55,908 bases of DNA from Corallococcus sicarius (GCF_003611735.1 NZ_RAWG01000017.1:1-55908), one strand, 5' to 3'. Positions 8,901-17,387 are shown, counted from the stretch's first letter. Translations and numbers: made by a program. The notes: generated from the sequence alone by a model not told the origin.

Positions 8901-9056
8901 CTGCCCCGCGTCGTCTACGAGCACACCCACGTGGTGCTCAACGGCGGGGCGTGGTGCGGCGACGCGGAGCGGGTGCGCGCGGTGTTCTCCATCCCGCGCG
9001 AGAAGCTCCTGAAGGCCCGCGAGCGGCTGCGCGCCTTCGGCCAGCGGCTGCGCTGA
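5985..9056 (+). CDS. Plant-type methionine S-methyltransferase-like protein (methyltransferase + aminotransferase fusion)
   Basis: 1023 residues from the ATG at 5985. Residues 60-330 are a class I SAM methyltransferase: VEVGAGSGWICIA (103-115), GLDLNP (127-132), VGCIPQ (175-180). Flanking blocks IPPSIFAPEAWAFTF, NYTSLQNVYEDHFGLGLIAR and FEFFMEA closely follow plant methionine S-methyltransferase (MMT), which makes S-methylmethionine and has the same MT-then-aminotransferase plan and ~1090-residue length. About 370-620 is a first aminotransferase-like region; about 640-1020 is a second fold-type I PLP domain with PANPTG, D809 (SDEIFG) and K850 in SKEFAAGGLR, so PLP binding looks possible. Monocistronic, convergent with the GST gene. 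Activity on methionine is inference. Confidence 0.85.
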   Translation: MATYPASPREAFLQLRTLAEALSQPQERPRALVELRELAELSRDQPEGAPLRLASVVVAVGASQERLELFIPPSIFAPEAWAFTFLEGLLKVPLDEYAGKQLVEVGAGSGWICIALAKFTGLARIRGLDLNPQSPAVGLCNAWLNGDEQLVSRLSFGESDLLRGLPAAPSWDFIVGCIPQVLRGDGLPAELAQADEQALHDLSNYTSLQNVYEDHFGLGLIARLLDEAPERLLPGGRLLLNLAGRPGRAIIARMFTRRGYTTDVRVARRVMQAADTDIRPLVSLEQRTGREFEFFMEAHSPEPLRAATALGWLQAGHPIWHEVAVWEAHLSLPRETLALRASLRHLGIAALQEELDLGAVSAEQLGFVASLAQRLSHSPHLPYAHEAGDASFRRLVARYLDRHFGLRLSEESLFVAPEREQAVYSLLLATCDPGDTVLVSRSLHPLYARALDKAGVRAAVTHNTLEEIRRLLSAFDVKAVLLTVEPGERTNLAVLRDIVAEAARRGIWVVLDESAFFNITGEVEPRTLFEFLARTPHAPNLVILYGLIKNAVWPDLELTLLLPVPEPLRADLEVAAEVTYSRISLFAEWFYERTFSELLAFRMAFAEPEPPAPHRAPEVPLPRAKRITQLSKLPAFAPRFFREDDPELVRLDYGENEGPLPLPLVEGLIAAGVAPRADSTQTGLAESVAAFLLETRGARYSADDVVVAPGVWPLMHHLGVALRQRWGRVPHVFLVTPCYGVLAPTFLAAGCEVESGPLSQLLSRRTRGSAPDAVVLSQPANPTGHYLSHEELMALATYVVEQRCLWVSDEIFGLVNLTNPSAETVHSPVSLEGAVPGIGARTVLLGGLSKEFAAGGLRVGWLATKDRALVAALRDSAPGVLHAPTARAAAYLYAAHARGPDGQLLYPARHKALRAYLARMRRDLAEKRTLLAEALPDDGRAESTEAGGLFLAPRMTAWLGRTVDGVTLTPENLPRVVYEHTHVVLNGGAWCGDAERVRAVFSIPREKLLKARERLRAFGQRLR

Positions 9057-9059
9057 GGG

Positions 9060-9833
9060 CTATCCCGCCGCCACGGCGCGCGGCATGTCGTCGTCCGGGG
9101 CCTTCTGCCGGGTGTACGCGTCCACGCGGTCCAGCCACGCCGACAGCCGCTTGCGCGAGGCCACCTGGTCGCGCTGCCAGGGCGTCTCCGGCAGCCGCAG
9201 GTTCTGGAACTGGCCGAACAGCGCGAGGTCGGCCGAGGTGAGGCGGCCCAGCCAGAAGCCCTCGGCGGGCGCGCGCAGCTCCAGCGCGTCCAACTGCTCC
9301 TGGAAGCGGCGCCAGCAGGTCTCCTCACCCGAGCGCAGCACGTCCCGCGCGATGAGCCCGCTGGCCAGCTTCCTGCGGAAGATGAAGGCGATGAGGGGCC
9401 GCATGGGCGGAGGCACGGGGCGGAAGATGGAGGCGCGCACGAGCGCCCAGTTGCGCTTGTCCGCCCAGCGCGCCGCCACCACGTAGCCGTTGACGCAGGT
9501 GTCCGCGTACTCCTCCCAGATGTAGGCCTCCGCTTCCAGCTTCGGGTCATTCGTCCCGTGGAAGGTGCGGCCCGCGAGCTGCTGGATGCGCCGCAGGATG
9601 TCGGCCGAGCCCGACACCGCCTCGTCCGCCACCAGCAGCACCGGCACCTGCTTCGCCTTGTTGTACTTCTTGAAGCTGGAGGGGATGCCGTAGCGCCGCT
9701 CGTAGGGCAGGCCCAGGACTTTAAGTCCCCGGTGCACCTTCACGCAGAACGGGGAGTGGCTCTCAAGGCCGGGAACTCCAGGGTCACCCGTTTCCAACAA
9801 CACGAGGCGGGGAATGGGCTGCGGAGACGTCAT
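9060..9833 (-). CDS. Glutathione S-transferase family protein
   Basis: 257 residues from the ATG at 9833 (GGAGG 6 bases upstream), starting MTSPQPIPRLVLLETG. The N-terminal thioredoxin-like domain (about 10-90) has SPFCVKVHRGLKVLG, KQVPVLL (cis-Pro before the glutathione site) and GSADILRRIQQ. The helical C-terminal domain (about 95-255) has FWLGRLTSADLALFGQFQNLR, matching the GST_C 'tlADlal' motif. The Cys in SPFC could be the thiol-active residue, as in omega/beta-like classes. Substrate unknown. Divergent from the acetamidase-family gene with 76 bases between starts. Confidence 0.9.
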   Translation of the reverse strand: MTSPQPIPRLVLLETGDPGVPGLESHSPFCVKVHRGLKVLGLPYERRYGIPSSFKKYNKAKQVPVLLVADEAVSGSADILRRIQQLAGRTFHGTNDPKLEAEAYIWEEYADTCVNGYVVAARWADKRNWALVRASIFRPVPPPMRPLIAFIFRRKLASGLIARDVLRSGEETCWRRFQEQLDALELRAPAEGFWLGRLTSADLALFGQFQNLRLPETPWQRDQVASRKRLSAWLDRVDAYTRQKAPDDDMPRAVAAG

Positions 9834-9909
9834 GACTTCCTCCAGCGGAATGCAAGGGACCTGGCGGCGCATCCTAACGTCCCCGGTGGCCTCCCCTACA
9901 ATGCGCCCC

Positions 9910-11217
9910 ATGAACCGACTGCTCGTCCTGCTCCTGTGCCTGCTCCCCACCGTCCTGCTCGCCCAGTCCCCGGCGACGGAGCAGTGGGTGGTGACGACGG
10001 ACCTCTGGGGCAACCCCGCCTACCAGCTCCTCACGCTCGAGCGCGCGGGCAAGCAGCTCCAGGGGGTGTTCGACGGCGACCCGCTGCAAGGGGAGCGCGT
10101 GGGCAACGCGCTGCGCTTCACCGTCACCGACGCGCGCAAGCAGACGTATGTCTTCAGCGGCAAGGTGGACGGGGAGGCGCTGCGCGGCACCGCGGACTAC
10201 CCCGACAGCAACAACCCCCAGGCACGGGCGACGCACGCCTTCACGGCCCGGCGCCTGCCCGCGCGCCCCGCGGGCCCGCCGCGCGTGCACACCTTCAAGC
10301 CCACCACCTGGTCCAACGAGTTCTCCGCCCACCGCGCGCCGGTGCTCACCGTCTGGCCGGGGGACACCGTGCGGACCACGACGCTCGACTCCGGCGGCAT
10401 GGACGCGCAGGGCATCACGCGCGCGCTGTTCGGCAATCCGCAGACGGGGCCCTTCTTCATCGCCACCGCGAACCCGGGCGACACGCTGGTCATCCGGCTC
10501 CAGCGCGTGCGGCTCAACAGGACGTTCGCGGACAGCCTGGACAGCATCGTGGGGCGGGCCCTCACCCCGGGGCTCGCCGCGAAGGCGATGGAGCTGGGCA
10601 AGCCCGTGCGCTGGACGCTGGACCTGGAGCGTGGTGTCGCGAGCCCGGAGAAGGCCTCGGAGCGCTTGAAGCGGTTCACCGTCCCGCTGCGCCCCATGCT
10701 GGGCGGCCTCGCGGTGGCGCCCGGGTTCGGGGCCGCGTCGCTCTCCACCGGCGACACGGGCCGCTCCGGCGGCAACATGGACTTCAACGAGGTGGTGGAG
10801 GGCAACACCGTCTTCCTGCCCGTGTCGCAGCCCGGCGCGCTGCTCTACCTGGGGGACGCGCATGCCGCGCAGGGGGACGGTGAGACGTCGCAGTACGCGC
10901 TGGAGACCTCCATGGACGTCGAATTCACCGTGGACGTCGTGCACGGCAAGCCGCCGCCCTCGACGCCCCGGGTGGAGTCCCCCACGCACCTGATGGCGCT
11001 GGGGCAGGGGGGCTCGCTGGACGATGCGCTGCGCTCGGCGACCGCCGGGATGGCGCAGTGGTTGGAGCAGGACTACGGGCTCACCCTGTCGGAGAGCGCC
11101 CAGGTGCTGGGCAGCTCCGTGCAGTACGTCGTCGCGAACCTCGCGGGGCGCAGCGTGGGCGTCGCCGCGAAGCTGGAGAAGGCTCGGCTCGCGGGCCTTG
11201 CCCCCGCAGGGAAGTAG
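9910..11217 (+). CDS. Exported acetamidase/formamidase family protein
   Basis: 435 residues from the ATG at 9910, chosen for its signal peptide MNRLLVLLLCLLPTVLLA-QSPA (signal peptidase I site after LLA). Residues 20-110 form a beta-rich N-terminal extension; about 115-400 match the FmdA/AmdA fold: VWPGDTVRTTTLDSGGMD, GNPQTGPFFIATANPGDTLVI, GGNMDFNEVVEGNTVFLPV and GALLYLGDAHAAQGDGE. This core is the acetamidase/formamidase signature, with the Asp/His of GDAHAAQGDGE near the active site. Export and the N-terminal extension differ from the cytoplasmic formamidases; substrate unknown. About 120 bases separate it from the SRPBCC gene. Confidence 0.9.
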   Translation: MNRLLVLLLCLLPTVLLAQSPATEQWVVTTDLWGNPAYQLLTLERAGKQLQGVFDGDPLQGERVGNALRFTVTDARKQTYVFSGKVDGEALRGTADYPDSNNPQARATHAFTARRLPARPAGPPRVHTFKPTTWSNEFSAHRAPVLTVWPGDTVRTTTLDSGGMDAQGITRALFGNPQTGPFFIATANPGDTLVIRLQRVRLNRTFADSLDSIVGRALTPGLAAKAMELGKPVRWTLDLERGVASPEKASERLKRFTVPLRPMLGGLAVAPGFGAASLSTGDTGRSGGNMDFNEVVEGNTVFLPVSQPGALLYLGDAHAAQGDGETSQYALETSMDVEFTVDVVHGKPPPSTPRVESPTHLMALGQGGSLDDALRSATAGMAQWLEQDYGLTLSESAQVLGSSVQYVVANLAGRSVGVAAKLEKARLAGLAPAGK

Positions 11218-11336
11218 GAAGCCCCCTGTTTCCGGGCGCTTGGCGGGGCGCGCGGGCGGAAGAAAAGGCCGTGTCGAATTCGCGGCCCCTCGTTCGACGT
11301 GGAGTTGAAGCCACCTTCCGAACAGGAGCCGTCACC

Positions 11337-11909
11337 ATGGCCATCAAGCTCGCACTCGCCGCCTTCGTCCTCGTCGCCTCGCTGGGCGCCTTCATCGCCA
11401 CCCGCCCGGACCGCTTCCGCGTGGAGCGCAACGCGCTCGTCCAGGCGCCCCCGGACGTCGTCTTCGCGTTGATCAACGACCTGCGCGAGTACGACGCGTG
11501 GACGCCGTACCAGTTCGAAGTCGTGCCCGGCCTGAGCAAGACCTTCGAGGGGCCCGCCACGGGTCCAGGGGCCCGCTACACCTGGGTCGGCGGCAAGGCC
11601 GGCGACGGGCGCATGACCATCGAAGAGAGCGAGCCCGGCAAGCGCGTCGCCCTCAAGCTGGAGTTCTTCAAGCCGTTCGCCGCCACCAACCAGACCTTCT
11701 TCACGCTCACGCCCGAGGCGGGCGGCACGCGGGTGAGCTGGAGCATCGAGGGGGAGAACACGCTCGTGGGCAAGGCGATGTCGCTCGTCGCCAACATGGA
11801 CACGTTCATTGGCAAGGACTTCGAGAAGGGGCTCGCCAACCTGGACGCCGCCGCCACGCGGCGCCTGGCTTCCACCGCTTCCGTCGGGGGCGCCTCAACC
11901 GTCCAGTGA
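11337..11909 (+). CDS. SRPBCC (START/polyketide cyclase-like) membrane-anchored protein
   Basis: 190 residues from the ATG at 11337 (CAGGAG upstream). A single N-terminal helix (residues 3-22, ALAAFVLVASLGAFIA) anchors it or acts as a signal. The rest is a helix-grip domain: FRVERNALVQAPPDVVFALINDLREYDAWTPY at the start, FFTLTPEAGGTRVSWSIEG, and a long C-terminal helix (MSLVANMDTFIGKDFEKGLANL). Such proteins bind hydrophobic ligands; no catalytic residues assignable. Its end overlaps the convergent serine hydrolase gene by 15 bases. Confidence 0.88.
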   Translation: MAIKLALAAFVLVASLGAFIATRPDRFRVERNALVQAPPDVVFALINDLREYDAWTPYQFEVVPGLSKTFEGPATGPGARYTWVGGKAGDGRMTIEESEPGKRVALKLEFFKPFAATNQTFFTLTPEAGGTRVSWSIEGENTLVGKAMSLVANMDTFIGKDFEKGLANLDAAATRRLASTASVGGASTVQ

Positions 11910-13091
11910 CGCGTACACCGCCTTCGAGAACGCCGTCGCGCGGGCCTCGTCATCAGGGCCCGACATCAGCCGCTGCGTCAGCAGGACCACGGCCAGGTCC
12001 TGCTGGGGGTCGATGAAGAAGGTGGTGCCCGTGCCCCCTCCCCAGCCGTAGCGCCCGGCCGTGGGGGAGATGCCATCCGGCCGCGTCGTCACGCTCCCGC
12101 CGAAGCCCCAGCCGGACGCGTCCCAGAAGCCGGGGACGAAGGGCGAGGCGGCCTTCTGCTCGGGCGAGAGCTGGTCGGTCGTCATCGCCTGGATGCTCTG
12201 GGACGACAGCACCTGGCGTCCGCCATGGCGGCCCCCGTTCAACAGCATCCGGCCGAAGGCGAGCAGGTCCTCCGCGGTCGACAGCAGGCCGCCGCCCTGT
12301 CCTCCTCCAGGCTCGAAGACGGGAGGCCGTGTCCATTGCTCCGTCACGGGCTCCGCGACCGAGAGCGCGCCGCTGTCGGGCTCGGCCACGTAGAGCGTCA
12401 CCAGCCGGCCGAGCTTCTCCGCCGGGATGCTGAACGCCGTGTCGTTCATGCCGAGCGGCGTGAAGAGGCGCTCGCGGAGGAAGTCGCCAAACGTCCGTCC
12501 CGAGACGCGGGCGATGAGCACGCCCAGGACCTCGTAGCCGGTGTGGTACAGCCACTGTTCGCCGGGTTGATGGACGAGCGGCAGCGCGCCCAGCCTCCGC
12601 ATGAACTCGTCGGGCGGAAACGAAATCGCCTCGAAGCCGGGGGCGACCTGCGCCTCCGCCATGGCCCGCTGGAGGGGGTACGTGCCCGGCCGGGCCATGA
12701 TGGCGCCCAGTCCCCACCGGAGCGTCAGCAGGTCGCGCAGCGTGATGGGCCGCTTCGCGGGGACGGTGTCGTCAAGCTCGCTGTCGAGCGACTTCAGGAC
12801 CCGGCGATCCGCCAGCTCCGGCAGCCACCGGTCCACCGGCGCATCGAGCGAAAGCGTCCCGTCCTCCACCAGCAACATCGCCGCGGCGGCGGTGAGGGGC
12901 TTGACCGCGGAGGCGAGGCGGAAGAGGGCGTCGCGCCGCATGGGCACGCCGGACTGGAGGTCCTGCACGCCCAGCACGTCCGCGTGCACGGCGTCACCCC
13001 GGCTCACCAGGGCGACGAGGCCGGGCACCTCGCCGCGCTCGACATGGCCGCGCAGGGTGGCCGTCACCTCTGTGAAAGGTGTCTTGCTCAT
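11895..13091 (-). CDS. Beta-lactamase family serine hydrolase
   Basis: 398 residues from the ATG at 13091 (MSKTPFTEV). The class C/EstB-like fold has the nucleophile motif S-x-x-K in LASAVKPLT, a Tyr motif in WLYHTGYEVLG (YxT rather than YxN), PLGMNDTAFSI typical of the family, and a C-terminal GWGGGTGTTFFIDP replacing the KTG box. These features fit esterases or peptidases of the family better than true beta-lactamases. No signal peptide, so probably cytoplasmic. It follows the HlyD gene on the same strand after 80 bases but need not belong to that operon. Confidence 0.92.
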   Translation of the reverse strand: MSKTPFTEVTATLRGHVERGEVPGLVALVSRGDAVHADVLGVQDLQSGVPMRRDALFRLASAVKPLTAAAAMLLVEDGTLSLDAPVDRWLPELADRRVLKSLDSELDDTVPAKRPITLRDLLTLRWGLGAIMARPGTYPLQRAMAEAQVAPGFEAISFPPDEFMRRLGALPLVHQPGEQWLYHTGYEVLGVLIARVSGRTFGDFLRERLFTPLGMNDTAFSIPAEKLGRLVTLYVAEPDSGALSVAEPVTEQWTRPPVFEPGGGQGGGLLSTAEDLLAFGRMLLNGGRHGGRQVLSSQSIQAMTTDQLSPEQKAASPFVPGFWDASGWGFGGSVTTRPDGISPTAGRYGWGGGTGTTFFIDPQQDLAVVLLTQRLMSGPDDEARATAFSKAVYASLDG

Positions 13092-13171
13092 CGGTGGGTC
13101 CTTCCGGTCACGAGGCATTCTTCCGGCCGCCATCCTCTCGCATCCGATGCGCGGGGCTCGTGGGAATCGGG

Positions 13172-14212
13172 CTACTTCTTGGGGCCCTGTTCGGTGGGCG
13201 GCGCGGACAGCGACACCGGGAAGGCGTTGAAGCGGCGCCACAGCTCGTAGCCGAGCGGCACCTGCTCGAGCAGCACCCATCCGTGGGCCCGCACGCCCTG
13301 GCGCAAGTGGTGACTCTCCGGCCAGGGCTGGCCCGGCAGGGGCGTGACGAGGACGCGGAAGCGGCCCGCCTGGCCGGAGCCGGCCGCGTCGATGACGGAC
13401 ACCTCGCCTCCGAAGGTGCCCACGGCGACGGAGGGCCAGCCGCTGGCCTGGAGCGCGGGCCACCCTTCGAACTGCAGCCGCACCTGCCGCTGCCGCGTCA
13501 CCAGCGGCAGGTCGTTGCCGTCCATCCACAGCTCCACCGCGCGCGAGCGGGTCTCCGGCACGAGCACCGCCAGGGGCTCCCCCGTCTTCACGTACACGGA
13601 GCCCACGCCCGCGTTCCTGCGCAGGATGATGCCCGCGCGCGGCGCCGTCACCATCTGCCGCCCCTGGCGCGCCAGCCGGGTGTCCACCCGCGCCAGCTCC
13701 ACCCGGGCGCTGGTGAGCTCCTTCATCACGTCCGCCTCCTTGAGCTGCGCTTCCTCGTACTGCTTGCGCGAGCTGAGGCCCTGGTTGAACAGCTCCCACT
13801 GGCGCCGCACGTTGCGCAGCGCCGTGTCCAGCGCTCGCTCGGCGGCTTTGAGGCGTGCGTGCGCCGCCTCCTGTTCGGTGCGCAGGCGCTGGAGCAGCTC
13901 CGGATCATTGTCCACGATGCGCGCGATGGGGGCGCCCTCGGCCACGTGCGAGCCCTCCTGCACGAACCACTCGTCGAGCCACCCCTCCAGCGGGGCGTCC
14001 ACGCGCTGCTGGCGCTCGTCGGGCGAGTACGCCACCACCTGCCCGTCACCGAAGGCCGTCTGCTGCCACGGCACGAACGCGAGCCCGAACGCGATGACTA
14101 CGCCCGTGCCCAGCATCCACCCCGCGAGCCTGCGCGCGGAGGCGATGGGACGCACGCGCGCGAAGGACCCGATGCGCCCGTCCTCGAAGGAAACCCGATA
14201 GTGCATGCTCAT
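13172..14212 (-). CDS. HlyD-family membrane fusion protein (type I secretion adaptor)
   Basis: 346 residues. One N-terminal transmembrane helix at about 32-50 (GWMLGTGVVIAFGLAFV), a biotinyl-lipoyl half-motif QRVDAPLEGWLDEWFVQEGSHVAEGAP, a coiled-coil hairpin at about 105-190 (rich in Glu/Arg/Gln/Leu), then the second half MVTAPRAGIILRRNAGVGSVYVKTGEPLAVL and a beta-barrel C-terminus. This bridges an inner-membrane ABC pump and TolC. It overlaps the upstream ABC gene by 4 bases (ATGA), so translation is coupled. Confidence 0.94.
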   Translation of the reverse strand: MSMHYRVSFEDGRIGSFARVRPIASARRLAGWMLGTGVVIAFGLAFVPWQQTAFGDGQVVAYSPDERQQRVDAPLEGWLDEWFVQEGSHVAEGAPIARIVDNDPELLQRLRTEQEAAHARLKAAERALDTALRNVRRQWELFNQGLSSRKQYEEAQLKEADVMKELTSARVELARVDTRLARQGRQMVTAPRAGIILRRNAGVGSVYVKTGEPLAVLVPETRSRAVELWMDGNDLPLVTRQRQVRLQFEGWPALQASGWPSVAVGTFGGEVSVIDAAGSGQAGRFRVLVTPLPGQPWPESHHLRQGVRAHGWVLLEQVPLGYELWRRFNAFPVSLSAPPTEQGPKK

Positions 14213-15894
14213 GACCGCTCCATCTCCACCAGGGTGCTCGCTTCCACGCGCAGGGCCCGGTCACAGCGCGCCGCCAGCTCCGGCAGGTGCGTGGTGAGCA
14301 GCAGCGTCCACGGCGCGCCGGGGGCCAGCAGCCGGTCCACCACCCGCGCGCGCACGTCCGAATCCAGGCTGTCGAGCGCCTCGTCGAGCACCAGCAGCCG
14401 GGGGCGTCCCACCAGGGCGCGCGCGAGCATCAGCCGCTGCGCCTGCCCCGGCGACAGCAGCGTGTGGCCGCCCGACAGCCGCGTGCGCAGCCCGTCCGGC
14501 AGCCGCATCAGCTCGTCCAGCAGGCACACCGCGTCCAGCGCCTGGCGCACGTCCTGGAGCGACACGTCCGCGCGGCCCACCGCCACGTTCTCCTGCACCG
14601 TCCCATCGAAGAGCTGGATGCCGCGCACGAGCGCCACCTGCGCGTGCAGCGAGTCGGTGGACGCCTCGCGCAGGTCCATGCCGTCCAGCTCCACGGAGCC
14701 CTGGGCCGGCTCGCGCAGGCCCAGCGCCACGTCCATCAGCAGGCGCTTGCCGGAGCTGTAGGGGCCGAGGATGGCGACGCGGCTGCCCGGCTCCACCGTC
14801 AGGTCCACGCCGTGCAGGGTCGCGGTGGAGAGCGCGGTGGGCGCGAGGCTCACGTCCCGGAAGCGCAGGGCGGCGGCGCGGTTGTCGCGGCGGGCCAGGG
14901 GCTCGCCCTTGTCCGGCTGGATGGGCAGGTCGAAGAGGTGGCCCACCTTGTCCACCGCGGCCAGCAGGTCATAGAGGCTCTCCAGGACCTTGCCGAACTT
15001 GGCGAAGCTCGCCACCACCGGCGCCACGATGAGCTCCGCGGCCACGAGCTGGCCCAGGCTCAGCTGCTGGCGGGTGACGAGCCAGCCGCCCACGCCCAGC
15101 AGCAGCCCGCTCGCGAGCGCCTGGACCGCGAGCGTCCCCACCACCTGGCGCATCAGGATGCGGAAGTGACTGGAGCGCGCCTCCAGGTAGGCCTGGGTCG
15201 CGTCGTCCGCGCGCCGCAGGGCCAGGGCTCCTCCCTCCGGCCCCCAGAACGCGAGCGGCACCCGCGCCAGCTCCGTCAGCCAGCCCACGACCTCGTACTT
15301 CCGGTAGGACTCCTGGACGCTGGTGCGCACCGCGCCCCGCCCGAGCCCGAAGAGCACCAGCGCCATGCTGCCCAGCAGCAGGATGTCGAAGCCGAGGAGC
15401 AGGGGGCTGTAGAAGGCGAGCAGCAGCAACCCGACGACGGCCTGGAGCACCAGCGCCAGGCCATCCATCAGGATGAGGCCCGTCGCCTTCTGGATGGTCA
15501 TCACGTCCATGAAGCGGTTCACCAGCTCCGACACCCGGTAGGTGTCGTGCGTCTGCGTCCGCACGCGCGGCAGCCGGTGCGCGAGGTCCACCGCCATGCG
15601 CGCGAAGAGCCGCTGCTGCAGGCGCTCCGCCACCAGGACCTGCATCACCCGCAGACCTCCCGCGAGGATGAGCAGGCAGAAGACGATGAGCCCCAGCACC
15701 ACCACGGGCTGCAGCACCGTGCCGAAGGCCGCGGTGTTGACCACCGCCTGCGCGGTGATGGGCACCACGAGCGAGAGCAGGCCCACGCCGGCGCCGTAGA
15801 TGACGAGCACCCAGAGGTCTCCGCGCTCGGGCGCGAGCACGGCCTTCAGCCGCTGCCAGGGTGTTGTATGGGAATGGGTCGTGTCCGTGGCCAT
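14209..15894 (-). CDS. ABC transporter, permease-ATPase fusion, with degenerate Walker A (type I secretion)
   Basis: 561 residues from the ATG at 15894 (GGGGAG 9 bases upstream); an ATG at 15903 that overlaps the TolC stop is the alternative. Six membrane helices (about 25-300), no C39 peptidase domain, then an ATPase domain. Walker B is intact (LLVLDEALDSLD), as is the switch His (LLTTHLPE), but the P-loop reads LGPYSSGKRLL, lacking the second Gly and the final Ser/Thr of GxxGxGK[ST], and the signature is LSPGQ rather than LSGGQ. It sits between tolC and hlyD homologues. ATP hydrolysis may be altered; alternatively this is a lineage-specific P-loop. Confidence 0.9.
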   Translation of the reverse strand: MATDTTHSHTTPWQRLKAVLAPERGDLWVLVIYGAGVGLLSLVVPITAQAVVNTAAFGTVLQPVVVLGLIVFCLLILAGGLRVMQVLVAERLQQRLFARMAVDLAHRLPRVRTQTHDTYRVSELVNRFMDVMTIQKATGLILMDGLALVLQAVVGLLLLAFYSPLLLGFDILLLGSMALVLFGLGRGAVRTSVQESYRKYEVVGWLTELARVPLAFWGPEGGALALRRADDATQAYLEARSSHFRILMRQVVGTLAVQALASGLLLGVGGWLVTRQQLSLGQLVAAELIVAPVVASFAKFGKVLESLYDLLAAVDKVGHLFDLPIQPDKGEPLARRDNRAAALRFRDVSLAPTALSTATLHGVDLTVEPGSRVAILGPYSSGKRLLMDVALGLREPAQGSVELDGMDLREASTDSLHAQVALVRGIQLFDGTVQENVAVGRADVSLQDVRQALDAVCLLDELMRLPDGLRTRLSGGHTLLSPGQAQRLMLARALVGRPRLLVLDEALDSLDSDVRARVVDRLLAPGAPWTLLLTTHLPELAARCDRALRVEASTLVEMERS

Positions 15895-15899
15895 GGTGT

Positions 15900-17387
15900 T
15901 CATCTCCCCGACGTGGCGGCCACGGCAACCGGCAGCGCCAGCGCGGCGCGCAACGTCGCCGCGACCTTGAAGTACTCCGCGAGCGCATCCACCTCGCGCA
16001 CCTGGGCCTCGGCGGCCGTCTGCTCGCGCAGGTTCACGATGAGCAGGCTGCTGTCGCCCTGCGTCAGCCGCTTGCGCTCGCCCAGCGCCAGCTCCAGCGC
16101 GGCGGCGGCCTCCTTCCGGGCGAGCAGCACCCGCGCCCGCGCCGCGTCCAGGGCCGCGCGTGCGTCCCCCACCTCCACGGCGGCCCGCTCGCGTTGCAGC
16201 CGCAGCTGGGCCTCCACGCGCGCGACGGACGCGCGCGTGCTCCCATCGCGTCCCCGCGCCACGCGGTTGAGGAGCGGCACGTCCAGCACCACGCCCACCT
16301 CCAGCTCCGTCTTGCGCAGCCGGTCCGGGCCCGAGCCCAGGTCCTGGGCGGCCGCGACCGTCACGTCGATGAGGGGCGCCTGCTGGTTGGCCGCGAAGCG
16401 CGCCTCCACCCGCTGCTGCGCGGCCTGGGCCTCCAGCCGCGACACGTCCGGGCGACGCGCCAGCACGTCGCCGAGCGACTCGGGCACGGGCAGGGGCGCG
16501 TCCAGCGCGGGGAAGCCCGCGGGCAGCCGCTCCGGGGGGACGGGCACTGGGCTGCCGTCCGCGTCGCGCAGGAACAGCGACAGCTCCAGCGCCGCCTGCG
16601 TCAACAGCCGCTCCGCCGCCACCACCTGGGACTCGCGCTGCGCGAGCGCGCGCTGGTTGTCCGTCAGCTCGAAGGCCGCCAGGTCTCCGCTGCGCACGCG
16701 CCTGGCCAGCTGCGTGTCCCGGGCGCGCGCGAACTCCAGCAGCTCCACGGCGACGGCCCTCCGGCGCCCGGCCGCGACCCAGTCCCAGTAGCGGTGGGCC
16801 GCCTGCCGCGAGGACTCGAGCGCCGCCTGCTGCACGGACAGCTCCGCCGCGGTGCGCCCCAGCTGGGCCCGCTCCAGCGTGGCCCTGCGGCGGTCCACCG
16901 GGCCGTTGCGCCACAGCGGGACCGTCACCCCGGCGCGCAGCTCGCCCAGGCTCAGCGTCTCCAGGTTGCCGTAGTAGTCCGGAATCTTTCCGTCGCCCCG
17001 GCGCCAGCCGCCAAAGGCCGTGGCGCCGTGGAAGGGCGTGGGCTGCTGGAGCGTCGTCTCCAGGCGCGTGTACGGGTAGGGGCCGAAGGGGAAGGCCGTG
17101 GCGCGTGCCTTCAGCTCCGGATCAAAGCCGCCCTCCGCAGCGAGCAGCTCCATGCGCGCCGCCTCCGCGTCCTGCCGGGCCGCCTCGATGACGGGGAAGT
17201 GGGACGCGGTGGAGGCAAGCACCTCCTCCAGCCCCAGCGGCCCGAAGGTGGAACTCCCCTGCGCGCTCGCCCGTGGACCCCACGACGCGAACAACAGCCC
17301 GCACAGCGCGGCCACGCTCGCGGCGCGCCCGGGCCTCCTCGCGCCATTCCCGCTCCAAGCGTGTTCGCTGCTGACCGTGCCGCGCAT
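15900..17387 (-). CDS. TolC-family outer-membrane efflux protein
   Basis: 495 residues; the N-terminal signal runs through about residue 43 (GRAASVAALCGLLFASWGPRASA). Long alpha-helical OEP repeats: LGLEEVLASTASHFPVIEAARQDAEAARM opens the first, and DVLARRPDVSRLEAQAAQQRVEARFAANQQAP is the family hallmark of the second. First gene of the operon tolC-ABC-hlyD: 5 bases to the ABC start, then a 4-base overlap. No secretion substrate is encoded nearby. It is divergent from the NhaR-type regulator, 140 bases away. Confidence 0.93.
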   Translation of the reverse strand: MRGTVSSEHAWSGNGARRPGRAASVAALCGLLFASWGPRASAQGSSTFGPLGLEEVLASTASHFPVIEAARQDAEAARMELLAAEGGFDPELKARATAFPFGPYPYTRLETTLQQPTPFHGATAFGGWRRGDGKIPDYYGNLETLSLGELRAGVTVPLWRNGPVDRRRATLERAQLGRTAAELSVQQAALESSRQAAHRYWDWVAAGRRRAVAVELLEFARARDTQLARRVRSGDLAAFELTDNQRALAQRESQVVAAERLLTQAALELSLFLRDADGSPVPVPPERLPAGFPALDAPLPVPESLGDVLARRPDVSRLEAQAAQQRVEARFAANQQAPLIDVTVAAAQDLGSGPDRLRKTELEVGVVLDVPLLNRVARGRDGSTRASVARVEAQLRLQRERAAVEVGDARAALDAARARVLLARKEAAAALELALGERKRLTQGDSSLLIVNLREQTAAEAQVREVDALAEYFKVAATLRAALALPVAVAATSGR

